64,000 nucleotides of DNA from Shewanella litoralis (lineage in GTDB: Bacteria; Pseudomonadota; Gammaproteobacteria; Enterobacterales; Shewanellaceae). Positions 49,658 to 58,841 of this stretch are shown here, one piece after another. Every line of letters begins with the position of its first letter. Position 1 is the stretch's first letter. The stretch spans positions 37,191-101,190 of the forward strand of contig NZ_WSRZ01000020.1 in assembly GCF_009828585.1 (NCBI RefSeq). The letters are read 5' to 3'. Below the pieces are notes generated by a model. The model was not told the origin of the DNA and ran no database searches. It saw nothing but the letters and a program-made list of their open reading frames with translations. A program made the position numbers and the translations under genes.

Positions 49658-51076
49658 TCACGCTGTTGGCCAATCTGCCATATCGACACCATCAATATTG
49701 GCGGTGTGGTTGCTGTCGTTTTGCTGCAGGGCTTCACCACCTAACCATGCAGCGATAAAGCGACCGTGAGGGTCATAAGTTTGCTGTTGCTTAACAAGAT
49801 TGAACCGTCTAGACCCTCGAGGATCTGCGCCCACGCCAGCCAAATATTGCCAATTACCCCAATTGACTGCCACATCATAATCAATCAGTTGTTGCTGAAA
49901 ATAGGCTGCACCATAGCGCCAATCACATTGCAACTCATGGACCAAACAACTGGCGACAATTTGCCGACCACGATTAGACATATACCCTGTCTCGTTTAAT
50001 TGTTTCATGAGTGCGTTAACGAGCGCATAAGGCGTAGTGGCGGTTTTCCAGGCTTGCAAGCGCTTAGCATAAAAACTGGTTAATGGCTTTTTACCGCTAA
50101 TCCCAGAGAATCGAAATAATGTGCTCGTAAACTTATGGCCATACCAATGAAAATACTCTCGCCACAATAGCTCGTACTTAATCCATTGACTTGAGTCATT
50201 GGCTCCATGTTGAGATTCAAATTGACCGAGTGCCGATATAACTTGGCGAGCAGATATGCTGCCATTAGCTAGCCATGGCGAAAACTTTGTTGAGTGTTCC
50301 CAGCCATCGAGCTCGTTACGCACTAATTTATAGCTATGGGCTAAATCAGAGGCAAAATAGCTGTCTAATTGCAACTTGCCTTGGATCTCGCCGCCACAAA
50401 ATACATTGCTCAACCTATGAGTTTGAGGCAGCCATTTGGGGTATCGCAACCAATCTTGCAACTGTTTATCTTGTGACTGCAGCGCAATCATTGGTGGCAA
50501 CCAGGAAATGGCATCTGATGGCGCGGTAATATCAATTCCATCAATCAGTTTACGAAACTGACTAAACGTTGCAGGGAGTGCATCTAAATCAAAAGGAAGT
50601 TGCTGTAAGTTAAACAGGGTTTGAGTTGCCAAGGTCGAAAACTGAATACCGGTTCGACAATGTTGTTGAACCGCTTGCCATGCTGCTTGTTCATCTGCGC
50701 CACTATGATGGCTTCGGTAAACTCGCGTAATACCATGAGTATTTATAATGTGTGGTAAGCAATCTTGCGCCCGAGCATAAACAATATGAAGTTGCTGACC
50801 ATATTGATTGAGGGAGTCATCTAAAGCCTGCAATGACTCGAGTAAGAATCGTAATCTGTGTTTGCCTACATAGTCAGCTTGATATTGAGCACAACGAAAC
50901 CACTGCGGATCAATACAATACACAACCATAAGTTGCTGAGCATGCTCGGCAATATCTGTAAATATAGCGTTATCAGCTATACGTAAATCCTCACCAAGCC
51001 AATAGAGCGCGTTAACAGTCTGGTTTGGCGTTGTACACCTACCTAAAGGCGAGATCTCAACATTGGCTTTTGTCAT
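49658..51076 (-). CDS. Cryptochrome-DASH / photolyase
   Basis: This 472-residue flavoprotein belongs to the cryptochrome/photolyase family. The N-terminal alpha/beta domain (ALYWLGEDLRIADNAIF, LRFLLESLQALDDSL) binds an antenna cofactor. The C-terminal FAD domain carries EHSTKFSPWLANGSISARQV, LLWREYFHWYGHKF, GYMSNRGRQIVASCL and AVNWGNWQYLAGVGADPRG. DFRYGAAYF-type CDWRYGAAYF and the DASH-like insertions favour the DASH class, which repairs CPDs in single-stranded DNA. ATG 51076 is chosen over an upstream GTG. It neighbours an AlkB-like gene, so this is a DNA-damage cluster. Confidence 0.92.
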   Translation of the reverse strand: MTKANVEISPLGRCTTPNQTVNALYWLGEDLRIADNAIFTDIAEHAQQLMVVYCIDPQWFRCAQYQADYVGKHRLRFLLESLQALDDSLNQYGQQLHIVYARAQDCLPHIINTHGITRVYRSHHSGADEQAAWQAVQQHCRTGIQFSTLATQTLFNLQQLPFDLDALPATFSQFRKLIDGIDITAPSDAISWLPPMIALQSQDKQLQDWLRYPKWLPQTHRLSNVFCGGEIQGKLQLDSYFASDLAHSYKLVRNELDGWEHSTKFSPWLANGSISARQVISALGQFESQHGANDSSQWIKYELLWREYFHWYGHKFTSTLFRFSGISGKKPLTSFYAKRLQAWKTATTPYALVNALMKQLNETGYMSNRGRQIVASCLVHELQCDWRYGAAYFQQQLIDYDVAVNWGNWQYLAGVGADPRGSRRFNLVKQQQTYDPHGRFIAAWLGGEALQQNDSNHTANIDGVDMADWPTA

Positions 51077-51167
51077 TTTATGCACCACTGCAACATGTAC
51101 TCATATTTATTCAGTACGTAAAAATGGTGGCTCAGGGTTCAATAACAAAATTTTTTACGGCAAATAC

Positions 51168-51860
51168 TTAGCGGTAGTAATGAGGGATAATATGCCTAAA
51201 AGTAAAATTAATTCTTGGCTCGGTGACCTTAAGCCGTTTAGGTAAAGCATGCTGCCAGTGCTGTTGCATGCCTGGATGCATTATCAATAAATCGCCCGAT
51301 TCCAGTGCATACTTTACTTTCGTTTGCGTCTCTTTATGGCGCACAATAAAATCTCTGCAAGCGCCTAAGGTGACCGATGCAATAGCAGAATTAGTGACGA
51401 TTTCAGGTTCATCATCACTGTGCCAGCCCATACAATCATGCCCATCAGCGTAGCGATTCACTAACACTGAATTGCTTTGAATTTGATGATCGCTTAACAG
51501 CTTTAGTCGTAAGCGACTTAATACTTTGGGCCAGGGTAATGCGCTAATGTGCAATTTAGAATAATGATAATCGCAGCCCACATCGCCAAACCAGGCTTGC
51601 GTTCGTGGAATAAGATGTTGCTTACCATACACTTCAATCGCGACTTTTTCTAAAGGATAGTGAGCCACCTCATTAAACAACAACTGTTGCTGTTTAGCGG
51701 ACAAGAAGCCTTTAATCCAGGAGACGGGAGGATTGATTTGCTGATCAATTTGGTGATTATTTAGAGGGTTAACGTGTTGAGCAACAATGGCGTTATCTTG
51801 CTCATGAGCTAACTCAGGGTATGGCGCATCAAAATCAAACCCCTGTTGTAAATCTGCCAC
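51168..51860 (-). CDS. AlkB-like 2-oxoglutarate/Fe(II) dioxygenase, probable GTG start
   Basis: This protein should oxidatively remove alkyl groups from nucleic acid bases. The iron and 2-oxoglutarate ligands are visible: MGWHSDDEPEI (His and Asp), a second His in LIMHPGMQQHWQHALPK, and the Arg pair of PRINFTFRHI. The domain resembles the ALKBH2/3-like branch (SNSVLVNRYADGHDCMGWHSD). GTG 51858-51860 has GGGAG five bases upstream; an ATG four codons earlier lacks a ribosome binding site. With the GTG start it has 230 residues. It follows the CorA-like gene by 25 bases. Confidence 0.92.
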   Translation of the reverse strand: MADLQQGFDFDAPYPELAHEQDNAIVAQHVNPLNNHQIDQQINPPVSWIKGFLSAKQQQLLFNEVAHYPLEKVAIEVYGKQHLIPRTQAWFGDVGCDYHYSKLHISALPWPKVLSRLRLKLLSDHQIQSNSVLVNRYADGHDCMGWHSDDEPEIVTNSAIASVTLGACRDFIVRHKETQTKVKYALESGDLLIMHPGMQQHWQHALPKRLKVTEPRINFTFRHIIPHYYR

Positions 51861-51885
51861 TATGACTCCCATTAATGCGGTAGCG

Positions 51886-52854
51886 TTAAAACCAGCGCTT
51901 TATTTTTGCAATCCATAAACCCGATATCACAATAAGTGCCATTAACATCAATACGGCAAAATACCCATAGGGCCATTTAAGCTCTGGCATATTGTCAAAG
52001 TTCATCCCGTAAATCCCTGCAACTAACGTTAGGGGTAAAAAAATGGCCGTCACTAGGGTTAATGTCATCATTACCCGGTTGGTTTTATGTGCACTCACAG
52101 AAATAAAGCCATTGATTAAACTACTGACTAAGCCCTGGTATAAGCTGGCTCTGCTCGATAGCCGTTCAAACTGATTATATAAATAACTCAACTGGGTGTA
52201 ATCAAACCCAATGTGTTGTTGAGCATCATTACCTAGTAGCTGCTGTAACAATTCTTCATGATAATTAAATGAACGCTTAGCCTTTTGTAATTTACTGCTA
52301 TATGCCAACAATTCAGCGAGTAAATCATCGCTTGATGACGCAAAAATTTCATCTTCTATATCGTTAAGGCGTTCTTCTAAGGCCAGCATCACCGCCAAAT
52401 AATCGATAACGATTTGCCGCATAATAGCAAAGCACACCGAGCTCATTTCTGGGGAGTCAATTGAGTTAGCTGCCATCAACTGTTGGCTAACCTTATTGAC
52501 ACTAATCGATGGCTTGAGGTGCTGAGTAATTAAAAACTGGCTATTAACGTGCATCAGCAAATGGCTTCTATCGAGTATTAAATAACTCTCGCGTTCCATC
52601 AGCTCGTGAGTGAGTAAATAAGCGTGATCACTGTTGGCTTCTATTTGTGGCGGATGACGCTCACGATGCGCGTCTTCAAAATCGAGATTATCAATCCCAA
52701 ACTGTGGATGAGCGTTAAAGAAAGCCTGGTTATTAGGGCCACTAATATCAATCCAAATAAGATGTTGATTAGGGTCGTATTGCGTCATTAAACTGTCATC
52801 TCCATGCGACAATAAATGACCTTGATTATCAAATAATAAAATGTGGATTGTCAT
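51886..52854 (-). CDS. CorA-family divalent cation transporter (ZntB-like)
   Basis: This 322-residue protein of the CorA/ZntB family has a long N-terminal cytoplasmic funnel (with ALEERLNDIEDEIFA in its helical stalk) and two C-terminal membrane helices. The first helix ends with the GMN signature (LVAGIYGMNFDNMPELKWPYGY) that forms the pore. Transported ion: Mg2+, Co2+ or Zn2+ (not decidable here). ATG 52854 (MTIHILLF) is preferred to an upstream start. It lies 38 bases after the small HTH gene and 25 before the alkB-like gene, so these may be co-transcribed. Confidence 0.92.
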   Translation of the reverse strand: MTIHILLFDNQGHLLSHGDDSLMTQYDPNQHLIWIDISGPNNQAFFNAHPQFGIDNLDFEDAHRERHPPQIEANSDHAYLLTHELMERESYLILDRSHLLMHVNSQFLITQHLKPSISVNKVSQQLMAANSIDSPEMSSVCFAIMRQIVIDYLAVMLALEERLNDIEDEIFASSSDDLLAELLAYSSKLQKAKRSFNYHEELLQQLLGNDAQQHIGFDYTQLSYLYNQFERLSSRASLYQGLVSSLINGFISVSAHKTNRVMMTLTLVTAIFLPLTLVAGIYGMNFDNMPELKWPYGYFAVLMLMALIVISGLWIAKIKRWF

Positions 52855-52892
52855 AGCTAACTCGTGTTCAAACCGCATTATAGCCAAGTAAA

Positions 52893-53219
52893 CTAGCTGG
52901 CTAACTCTTGAGGTTCACCCTCTTCTATTACCATTTTGATCTGTTGAAAGTGACTATTTACCCAGGCACTGCTAATCGGCCCCCAGGTCGAAATTCGGTA
53001 ATACCCTTCATTATGTCGCTGTCCTTGCTGAATAAAATCGACTTTAATGCCAATATCTGCAAACGCAGTAATAGCATCTTGTAACGTTCGTCTAGGCATA
53101 CCCGTTAACTTTTGTAAGCTCAACAAGTTATGCTGTTCTTCATCAAGTAAATGCGCTAAATACAATTTCCGCAAAAAAGCTTTTTGCGATTTATTAATAA
53201 GGTTAAGTTGAGAAAACAT
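52893..53219 (-). CDS. Small winged-helix/HTH protein
   Basis: This 108-residue protein has a predicted helix-turn-helix: LSLQKLTGMPRRTLQDAITAFADIGIKVDFI fits a winged-helix core when taken in two parts (LQKLTGMPRRTLQDAI as helices 2-3). It is probably DNA-binding and may regulate the genes that follow (corA-like, alkB-like, cry) or itself. No effector domain is present. It is conserved in Shewanella-like genomes as far as I recall. The 193-base divergent region to 53413 probably holds both promoters. Confidence 0.8.
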   Translation of the reverse strand: MFSQLNLINKSQKAFLRKLYLAHLLDEEQHNLLSLQKLTGMPRRTLQDAITAFADIGIKVDFIQQGQRHNEGYYRISTWGPISSAWVNSHFQQIKMVIEEGEPQELAS

Positions 53220-53412
53220 CGATATAACGCCCTATAAATAATACGACTTTATCTGAAATTACTGCATGTGTTGCCCTGCATGCAAGTAATATCAACAGCT
53301 AAGCAATAATCAAACTGCGGTTTGAGATAAACATTTACAACCTGTTAGTCGCAAATTGCCCTAAAACCATGGCAATATGACACGCAGACGGTAACAAAGG
53401 TATAACACAATA

Positions 53413-54144
53413 ATGAAAATGGATCCGACACAAAAAAGCCAGCCTTTCGTCGCACAAGCCTCAGATTCTACAGCTGAGTCAGCGGCAGAGTTAACCTTTT
53501 ACCAACATGGTCATATACTCCGGCCGGCACAATATATCCCATTATCCAGGTTAGCGCTGCAAACTGTCGATGCTAACTATCCTAAATTACTGCTTATCAT
53601 CAGTGTCAGCATCGCCGTAATAATCACCCTTGTCATTACTGTTTTTGGCTTAGTAAACCCTGATATTCCAACAGGCGTGACCTTATCAATATTGCCAGGT
53701 TATGCATTGCTAGCTGCAATTATCATTAAGCTTATCCATATGAAAGCCAAACGGATTGCCTATGGTGTATTTGAGCATGAGCTGGTGTTACGTGAAGGGC
53801 TATTTTGGGTGTCAACAACAGCCCTACCTTATACCCGCCTGCAGCACGTTAACTTGTCTCAAGGGCCAGCTGAGCGAAAATTTAATCTGGTGTCATTAAA
53901 ATGTTTTAGCGCCGGCAGTGGCGTGGCAGAGATTGATTTGCCCGGACTCAATGCTGAACTGGCTGAACATATACGTCAGCACCTGTTAGCTAAAGCTGCA
54001 TCGAGCCACCAGCCTATAACTGAACCGCCTGAGCATGACAGCAATAGTCCACTACAAAATGACACTCAAACCACCGCAGATGCGGAGCATCAACTCACCA
54101 CGTCTAAAGCCGAAACATCCGTTGAGGACACACCTCATGGATGA
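53413..54144 (+). CDS. YdbS-like bacterial PH (bPH2) domain membrane protein
   Basis: This 243-residue protein has two adjacent membrane helices (about residues 57-75 and 85-105) followed by a bacterial PH domain (GVFEHELVLREGLFWVSTTALPYTRLQHVNLSQGPAERKF, read in parts). The C-terminal 50 residues are polar and low-complexity. Such proteins pair with a larger multi-domain partner; here the next gene starts within its last codons. Bacillus YdbS/YdbT is the named model and is linked to resistance to a class of peptides, but function here is unknown. Confidence 0.85.
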   Translation: MKMDPTQKSQPFVAQASDSTAESAAELTFYQHGHILRPAQYIPLSRLALQTVDANYPKLLLIISVSIAVIITLVITVFGLVNPDIPTGVTLSILPGYALLAAIIIKLIHMKAKRIAYGVFEHELVLREGLFWVSTTALPYTRLQHVNLSQGPAERKFNLVSLKCFSAGSGVAEIDLPGLNAELAEHIRQHLLAKAASSHQPITEPPEHDSNSPLQNDTQTTADAEHQLTTSKAETSVEDTPHG

Positions 54145-55777
54145 GTTGCCAAAAACACCTCAATCGATAAAACAACCTGATGTTATAGAGGCTGCTACGA
54201 CTCAGCAGCACAGCAGTGTTGATCTCGCCAATCAACTCAAACAATGGCAAGCATTATCACCCTGGTCGATTATTACTTATATTTTTAGCACCCTAAAAGG
54301 CATTCTCAGCAACGGTTATGCGGTGATCCCATTTGTGTATACTGGCTGGCAACAAGGCTTTGATGCACAATGGTTTATCCTGGCTATTAGCGCAATCATC
54401 ATCCTTGTGAGCATTGCTGCCACCATTGAGTGGCGTAAATTCCGCTTTCGTTTAAACGGCGATCAACTCGAGGTAAAACGTGGGCTATTCTTCACTAAAA
54501 AAGATGAAATTCCCCTTAGCCGCATTCAAAATATTCGTTATGAGCAACCTTTTTATTTTAAACCGCTTGCATTGGGCACTCTCGTCATTGAAACCGCCGG
54601 TTCCAAAAAAGATGAGGCACAGCTTGTCGCTTTAGACACCCAGCAAGCACAAACACTTAAACGGTTATTGCTTAAATTAAAACAAGCAGAAAACCCGCTA
54701 AATCAGCCTACTCAAGCATCAATAGATCATGCACAAAGCACTGTTGCTGACGCCATCTATTCTGAGCAACATGAGTCACAGCCTATTGCTCGTAAGTCGT
54801 TTGGCGATTTATTACTTTTTGGCTTTTACCATAATAACTTTATTTGGTTTGCGGTAATTGCTGGCCCCATCGTGGGGCAAATCGATATGGAAAAGATATT
54901 TGACTCGCCATTGGCCAAACAATTCTGGTTATGGATAGAAAGTCAAACCCATGAAAATATCGGCTTACAAAGCTTGTTTTTCATTGTCGGTTTACTCTTT
55001 TTGTACGGGTTGTTTTCACTCATATCGATTATCGCTGCCGTGTTAAAATATTACCCTTACAAACTAGACAGACATGACGACACCCTTCAGCGCAGTGGCG
55101 GTGTGCTGTCACATCAACAAGATGCATTAGCCATTAAACGGGTACAACTTATCCATGCTCAGCAGCCAGTGTTGGCACGCTTGTTTGCACGATGGACCTT
55201 GTATTTTAAGCAGGTTAAAGGTCAAGAGGTTGAGCAAAAAACCAAGCAGCACATGTTGGTCCCCAGTGTTAAACCCAGCGAAGTTGAAACAATATTAGCG
55301 GCCATGCCCAATCTCAGTGGTGGCGCAACTGCTTTACCGCGCCATTACACCCGTATTCACATTCATTGGTTTACAAAACGGATCATGTTGCCACTTGCAA
55401 TCGCCATTTTACTGTCGGTTATCGCTTGGTTCGATGGTCGCAACTGGAGTTATTTTGAAATGACATGGTTAATGACCGCTGTCATCATTGGAGTCATCTA
55501 TTTACGCTATCGAAATTGGGGGTATGTGATTGAAGATAATGTGATTTGGCAGCATACAGGTTTATTAGGTAGGCAGTGGAAACGCATTGCCTATGACAAG
55601 GTCCAACATGTCAAAATAACTCAAACGCAAGGACAGAAGCGTTCTAAACTTGCTTATGTGGAAGTCGGTTTGGCCAGCGGCAGTATCGTGTTTCCCTATA
55701 TCCCTATCCACATTGCTGAGCAGATTATTTCACGTTCGTTACATACTGTGAGTCGTAATACCCAAAACTGGATTTAA
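54137..55777 (+). CDS. YdbT-like multi-PH-domain membrane protein
   Basis: This 546-residue partner of the preceding gene overlaps it by eight bases. It has three bPH2-type units, each following membrane helices: about residues 60-180 (FRLNGDQLEVKRGLFFTKKDEIPL), 260-395 (DRHDDTLQRSGGVLSHQQDALAI) and 430-540 (EDNVIWQHTGLLGRQWKRIAY). ATG 54137 gives a compact N terminus; an earlier ATG at 54035 lies deep in the upstream gene and is unlikely. The overlap suggests the two proteins act as a complex in the inner membrane (inference). Confidence 0.85.
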   Translation: MDELPKTPQSIKQPDVIEAATTQQHSSVDLANQLKQWQALSPWSIITYIFSTLKGILSNGYAVIPFVYTGWQQGFDAQWFILAISAIIILVSIAATIEWRKFRFRLNGDQLEVKRGLFFTKKDEIPLSRIQNIRYEQPFYFKPLALGTLVIETAGSKKDEAQLVALDTQQAQTLKRLLLKLKQAENPLNQPTQASIDHAQSTVADAIYSEQHESQPIARKSFGDLLLFGFYHNNFIWFAVIAGPIVGQIDMEKIFDSPLAKQFWLWIESQTHENIGLQSLFFIVGLLFLYGLFSLISIIAAVLKYYPYKLDRHDDTLQRSGGVLSHQQDALAIKRVQLIHAQQPVLARLFARWTLYFKQVKGQEVEQKTKQHMLVPSVKPSEVETILAAMPNLSGGATALPRHYTRIHIHWFTKRIMLPLAIAILLSVIAWFDGRNWSYFEMTWLMTAVIIGVIYLRYRNWGYVIEDNVIWQHTGLLGRQWKRIAYDKVQHVKITQTQGQKRSKLAYVEVGLASGSIVFPYIPIHIAEQIISRSLHTVSRNTQNWI

Positions 55778-55835
55778 CGTCATACCGCATACGCAAATAA
55801 ACTGTATAAACAGACACTTTCTCAACGATATCTCA

Positions 55836-55875
55836 AATGCTGCCAGTCAACCAGCACTGGTGACTGGTCAGCATT
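55836..55875. terminator. Long inverted repeat between convergent genes, probable terminator
   Basis: AATGCTG and CAGCATT pair, continued by CAGTCA/TGACTG and CCAG/CTGG, giving a 17-bp stem with small bulges. No long T-run follows on either strand, so it may be a terminator for the convergent YdbT-like and Usp genes or a mRNA 3'-end stabiliser. Confidence 0.5.
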
Positions 55876-55906
55876 GTTAATTCAACCAGGCTCAAACAGC
55901 TAAGAG

Positions 55907-56338
55907 TTACTTAACCACTAACACCGGGCATTTCGCCTTATTGGCGACTTCTTCTGCGACATTATCATGTAAAAAGTGTGCAAGACCTGTGCGACCATGA
56001 CTGGCGATAACCACCATGCCAATTTCATCGCTATTGGCTTCAGCCAAAATTTCGGTCACCGCATCACCACGACGGATCACCGTTTCGACCTTTAAATCGG
56101 TTTTTAACTGGGCTAATAATTCATGCATTTGCCTAGCGGCAGCATCTTCCATGGTTTTAGCTAATTCTTCTGGTGTAATAGCGAGCACCATATAATTTTC
56201 GTCACCAAGAGGTTGATCAACTACATTCAAAATACGAATACCCACATTGTACAAATTTGCCATTTCAATCGCATATCGCAAAGCATGTGAAGCCGTGTCA
56301 GAAAAATCTGTAGGCCATAAAATATTACGTGTACGCAT
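55907..56338 (-). CDS. Universal stress protein (UspA family)
   Basis: The 143 residues form a single Usp domain (NILWPTDFSDTASHALRYAIEMA, VVIASHGRTGLAHFLHDNVAEEV, KCPVLVVK). The ATP-binding signature G-x2-G-x9-G(S/T) is incomplete: the glycines of GRTG are present but DNVAEEV replaces the usual GSVAE, so it may be of the non-ATP-binding type. Cytoplasmic, with a role in stress endurance. Single gene. Confidence 0.93.
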   Translation of the reverse strand: MRTRNILWPTDFSDTASHALRYAIEMANLYNVGIRILNVVDQPLGDENYMVLAITPEELAKTMEDAAARQMHELLAQLKTDLKVETVIRRGDAVTEILAEANSDEIGMVVIASHGRTGLAHFLHDNVAEEVANKAKCPVLVVK

Positions 56339-56603
56339 GTTGTTACCCTCCTATGCGTGAACAGCTTATGAGTGAATTAACCGCTTAACGATGACAGTAA
56401 CCATTGTAACTACTGCTAAATAACGCCAAGAAAATCCGAAGATATCAATACAACCCGAAATATCATTACAACCCAATAATCGTATCTGCAAGATTAATCA
56501 CTCCCCTTTCATATTAAGTGTAGTCATTAATAGGCTGTTTTTTAGTGATCAAAATCAAAAGTGTATCGAAAACTTGCGTTTGATCAAAAACACGCCTAAC
56601 ATC

Positions 56604-56625
56604 AGACCGACTAATCAGTCGGTCT
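56604..56625. promoter_or_regulatory. Palindromic operator upstream of the aldehyde dehydrogenase
   Basis: AGACCGACT (56604-56612) and AGTCGGTCT (56617-56625) form a perfect 9-bp inverted repeat around AATC, 87 bases before the gene. GACCGACY-type palindromes are typical TetR-family operators; the TetR gene downstream is the likely binder. Confidence 0.75.
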
Positions 56626-56711
56626 ATTTTTGTACTTATTGACAAATATACTGATCTTGTTGAAAAACCAGGCACGATTAACCGACAACTTACTTCAGCC
56701 GGAGAATAATA

Positions 56712-58133
56712 ATGAACATGGCAGTTGATCAGACAGTAAACTCACTCGCACAACTACTCGACACACAACGAAGCCGTTACTTGTCACAACCGGCACCGAG
56801 TTATCAGTCTCGCGTTGACAAATTAACTAAACTAAAACGCGCATTACTTGATAACCAACAAACAATCATCGATGCCCTTAATCAAGATTATGGTCACCGC
56901 TCAGCAAACGACACCGTCATTTCAGATATTTTGCCGTGCATCAACAATATCAATTACACAATTAAGCACCTTAAATCATGGATGAAACCCAGTCGTCGTC
57001 ATGCGGGAATGTTGTTGTCACCGTCTAAGGTTTCTGTGCAATATCAGCCATTGGGCGTAATAGGCATTATTGTGCCGTGGAATTTTCCGATTATGTTATC
57101 CATGGGTCCATTGACCACAGCCATTGCTGCAGGGAATGGTGCCATGCTGAAAATGTCTGAGTTTACCCCTGCAACCAATGCCGTTTTACGCCATTTACTC
57201 GCCACTGTTTTTGCAGAATCAGAGGTTACGATTGTTGAAGGCGAAGCTGAAGTTGCTGCCGAATTTTCATCGTTGCCTTTTGATCATATTTTGTTTACTG
57301 GCTCAACGGTAGTGGGCCGTCATGTTATGCGCGCCGCGGCCAACAACTTAACCCCAGTCACCTTAGAGTTAGGCGGAAAATCTCCCGCAATCATTGCCCC
57401 AGATATGCCAATGGAGACCGCCGTTGAACGACTCATTTTTGGTAAATGTTTAAATGCCGGGCAAATTTGTGTCGCCCCAGATTATGTGCTCTGCCCTGCA
57501 GACAAGGTCGATGCATTTATTGCTGCTTATCGGGCGCGGTTTAACAAAATGTATCCCAACTTTGTTAATAACGACGATTACGGTAACGTAATTAACGATC
57601 GTCAGTATCAACGTTTAATGAAAGTGCTCGACGATGCAAAAAGCAAAGGTGCTAAAATTACTTCAGCTACCGATGACCCTATATCAAGCAGTTCTCGCAA
57701 ATTAGCGACCCAGCTCATTACTCAAACAAGCGACGACATGTTACTGATGCAAGACGAAATCTTTGGGCCACTATTACCCATTATTAGCTATCAAAATGTG
57801 TCAGAGGCCATTGGTTATGTTAACCGTGGAGACAGACCGCTTGCGCTTTATTTAATGAGCTTTGATGACAAAACCCAGCAAACTGTTTTACAGCAAACCC
57901 ATTCTGGCGGGGTATGCATTAACGACACAGTGTTCCATGTCGCCGCAGATGACGCGCCATTTGGCGGCATTGGTCCATCTGGTATGGGCCACTACCACGG
58001 TAAAGAAGGCTTTTTAACTTTTAGCCACGCCAAAACAGTATTAAACAGTGGTAAAATCAACAGTGGGGTCTTTGTGCATCCACCTTATGGTGGCGTTATC
58101 CAACGCCTATTGATGAAGTTTTTCTTACGCTAA
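56712..58133 (+). CDS. Coniferyl-aldehyde-dehydrogenase-like aldehyde dehydrogenase
   Basis: This 473-residue NAD(P)-dependent aldehyde dehydrogenase oxidises an aldehyde to the acid. Motifs are PLGVIGIIVPWNFPIMLS, the catalytic Glu in TLELGGKSPAII, the catalytic Cys in NAGQICVAPDYVL and the C-terminal DDAPFGGIGPSGMGHYHG. It belongs to the short branch that includes coniferyl aldehyde and fatty aldehyde dehydrogenases; the hydrophobic-basic C terminus (VIQRLLMKFFLR) may associate with membrane. Substrate unknown. The TetR gene follows after 75 bases, and a palindromic operator lies upstream. Confidence 0.92.
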   Translation: MNMAVDQTVNSLAQLLDTQRSRYLSQPAPSYQSRVDKLTKLKRALLDNQQTIIDALNQDYGHRSANDTVISDILPCINNINYTIKHLKSWMKPSRRHAGMLLSPSKVSVQYQPLGVIGIIVPWNFPIMLSMGPLTTAIAAGNGAMLKMSEFTPATNAVLRHLLATVFAESEVTIVEGEAEVAAEFSSLPFDHILFTGSTVVGRHVMRAAANNLTPVTLELGGKSPAIIAPDMPMETAVERLIFGKCLNAGQICVAPDYVLCPADKVDAFIAAYRARFNKMYPNFVNNDDYGNVINDRQYQRLMKVLDDAKSKGAKITSATDDPISSSSRKLATQLITQTSDDMLLMQDEIFGPLLPIISYQNVSEAIGYVNRGDRPLALYLMSFDDKTQQTVLQQTHSGGVCINDTVFHVAADDAPFGGIGPSGMGHYHGKEGFLTFSHAKTVLNSGKINSGVFVHPPYGGVIQRLLMKFFLR

Positions 58134-58208
58134 CCATGCCCCGTCCCAGCAAATGTATGGCAACACTTGCTGGGTTCAAACCACTTAATATAAGGCATCT
58201 TTAAATTA

Positions 58209-58799
58209 ATGAGCAGTACACCGAGTAGCATCACAGATAAGAAACAAGCCATTTTAGATTCGGCGTTGTCACTGTTTGTCGAAAAAGGCTTTAATGCCAC
58301 ATCAACGGCATCAATCGCTAAAGCTGCAGGGGTTGCGACTGGCACGTTGTTTCATCATTTTCCAACTAAAAATGACATAATGAATCAGCTTTTCCTATCC
58401 ATTAAACAAGAGTTTGCCAACAACATGGTCAGCAATATTGAGCTATGTGGCGACATTGAAAAAGACGCCAATAACCTATGGCAAAAAGCCATTGACTGGG
58501 CTATAGCACAACCACTTAAACAATTGTTCTTTTTGCAATACTCAATGTCAGCCGATATTGATGCCGCAGTAAGAAAGCAAGCGATGACCAGTATTTTAGG
58601 CTTTGTGGTTGATTTGATTGAACAGGGTAAACAACATGGAGTGATTGCCGATTTTCCCAGTGAATTATTACTCGAAAACTGCCATGGTCAGTACTTAGCG
58701 GCTATTCGTTTCTTTACCGACAATCCACAACTCGGTAGTGACGAGCAACATCGCAGTGCAAGCTTTAAACTGTTTTGGCATGCGATGAAAGCCCAGTAA
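58209..58799 (+). CDS. TetR-family transcriptional regulator
   Basis: This 196-residue repressor has an N-terminal HTH (ALSLFVEKGFNATSTASIAKAAGVATGTLFHHF in two helices plus the recognition helix) and a variable ligand-binding domain. It most likely represses the aldehyde dehydrogenase and itself through the palindrome at 56604-56625; the inducer is unknown, plausibly an aldehyde or lipid-derived compound (inference). The same-strand arrangement aldehyde dehydrogenase-regulator suggests co-transcription. Confidence 0.92.
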   Translation: MSSTPSSITDKKQAILDSALSLFVEKGFNATSTASIAKAAGVATGTLFHHFPTKNDIMNQLFLSIKQEFANNMVSNIELCGDIEKDANNLWQKAIDWAIAQPLKQLFFLQYSMSADIDAAVRKQAMTSILGFVVDLIEQGKQHGVIADFPSELLLENCHGQYLAAIRFFTDNPQLGSDEQHRSASFKLFWHAMKAQ

Positions 58800-58841
58800 C
58801 ACCTCACTGACCGCAAGCTAAGTTATAACGACCTAAAAACA

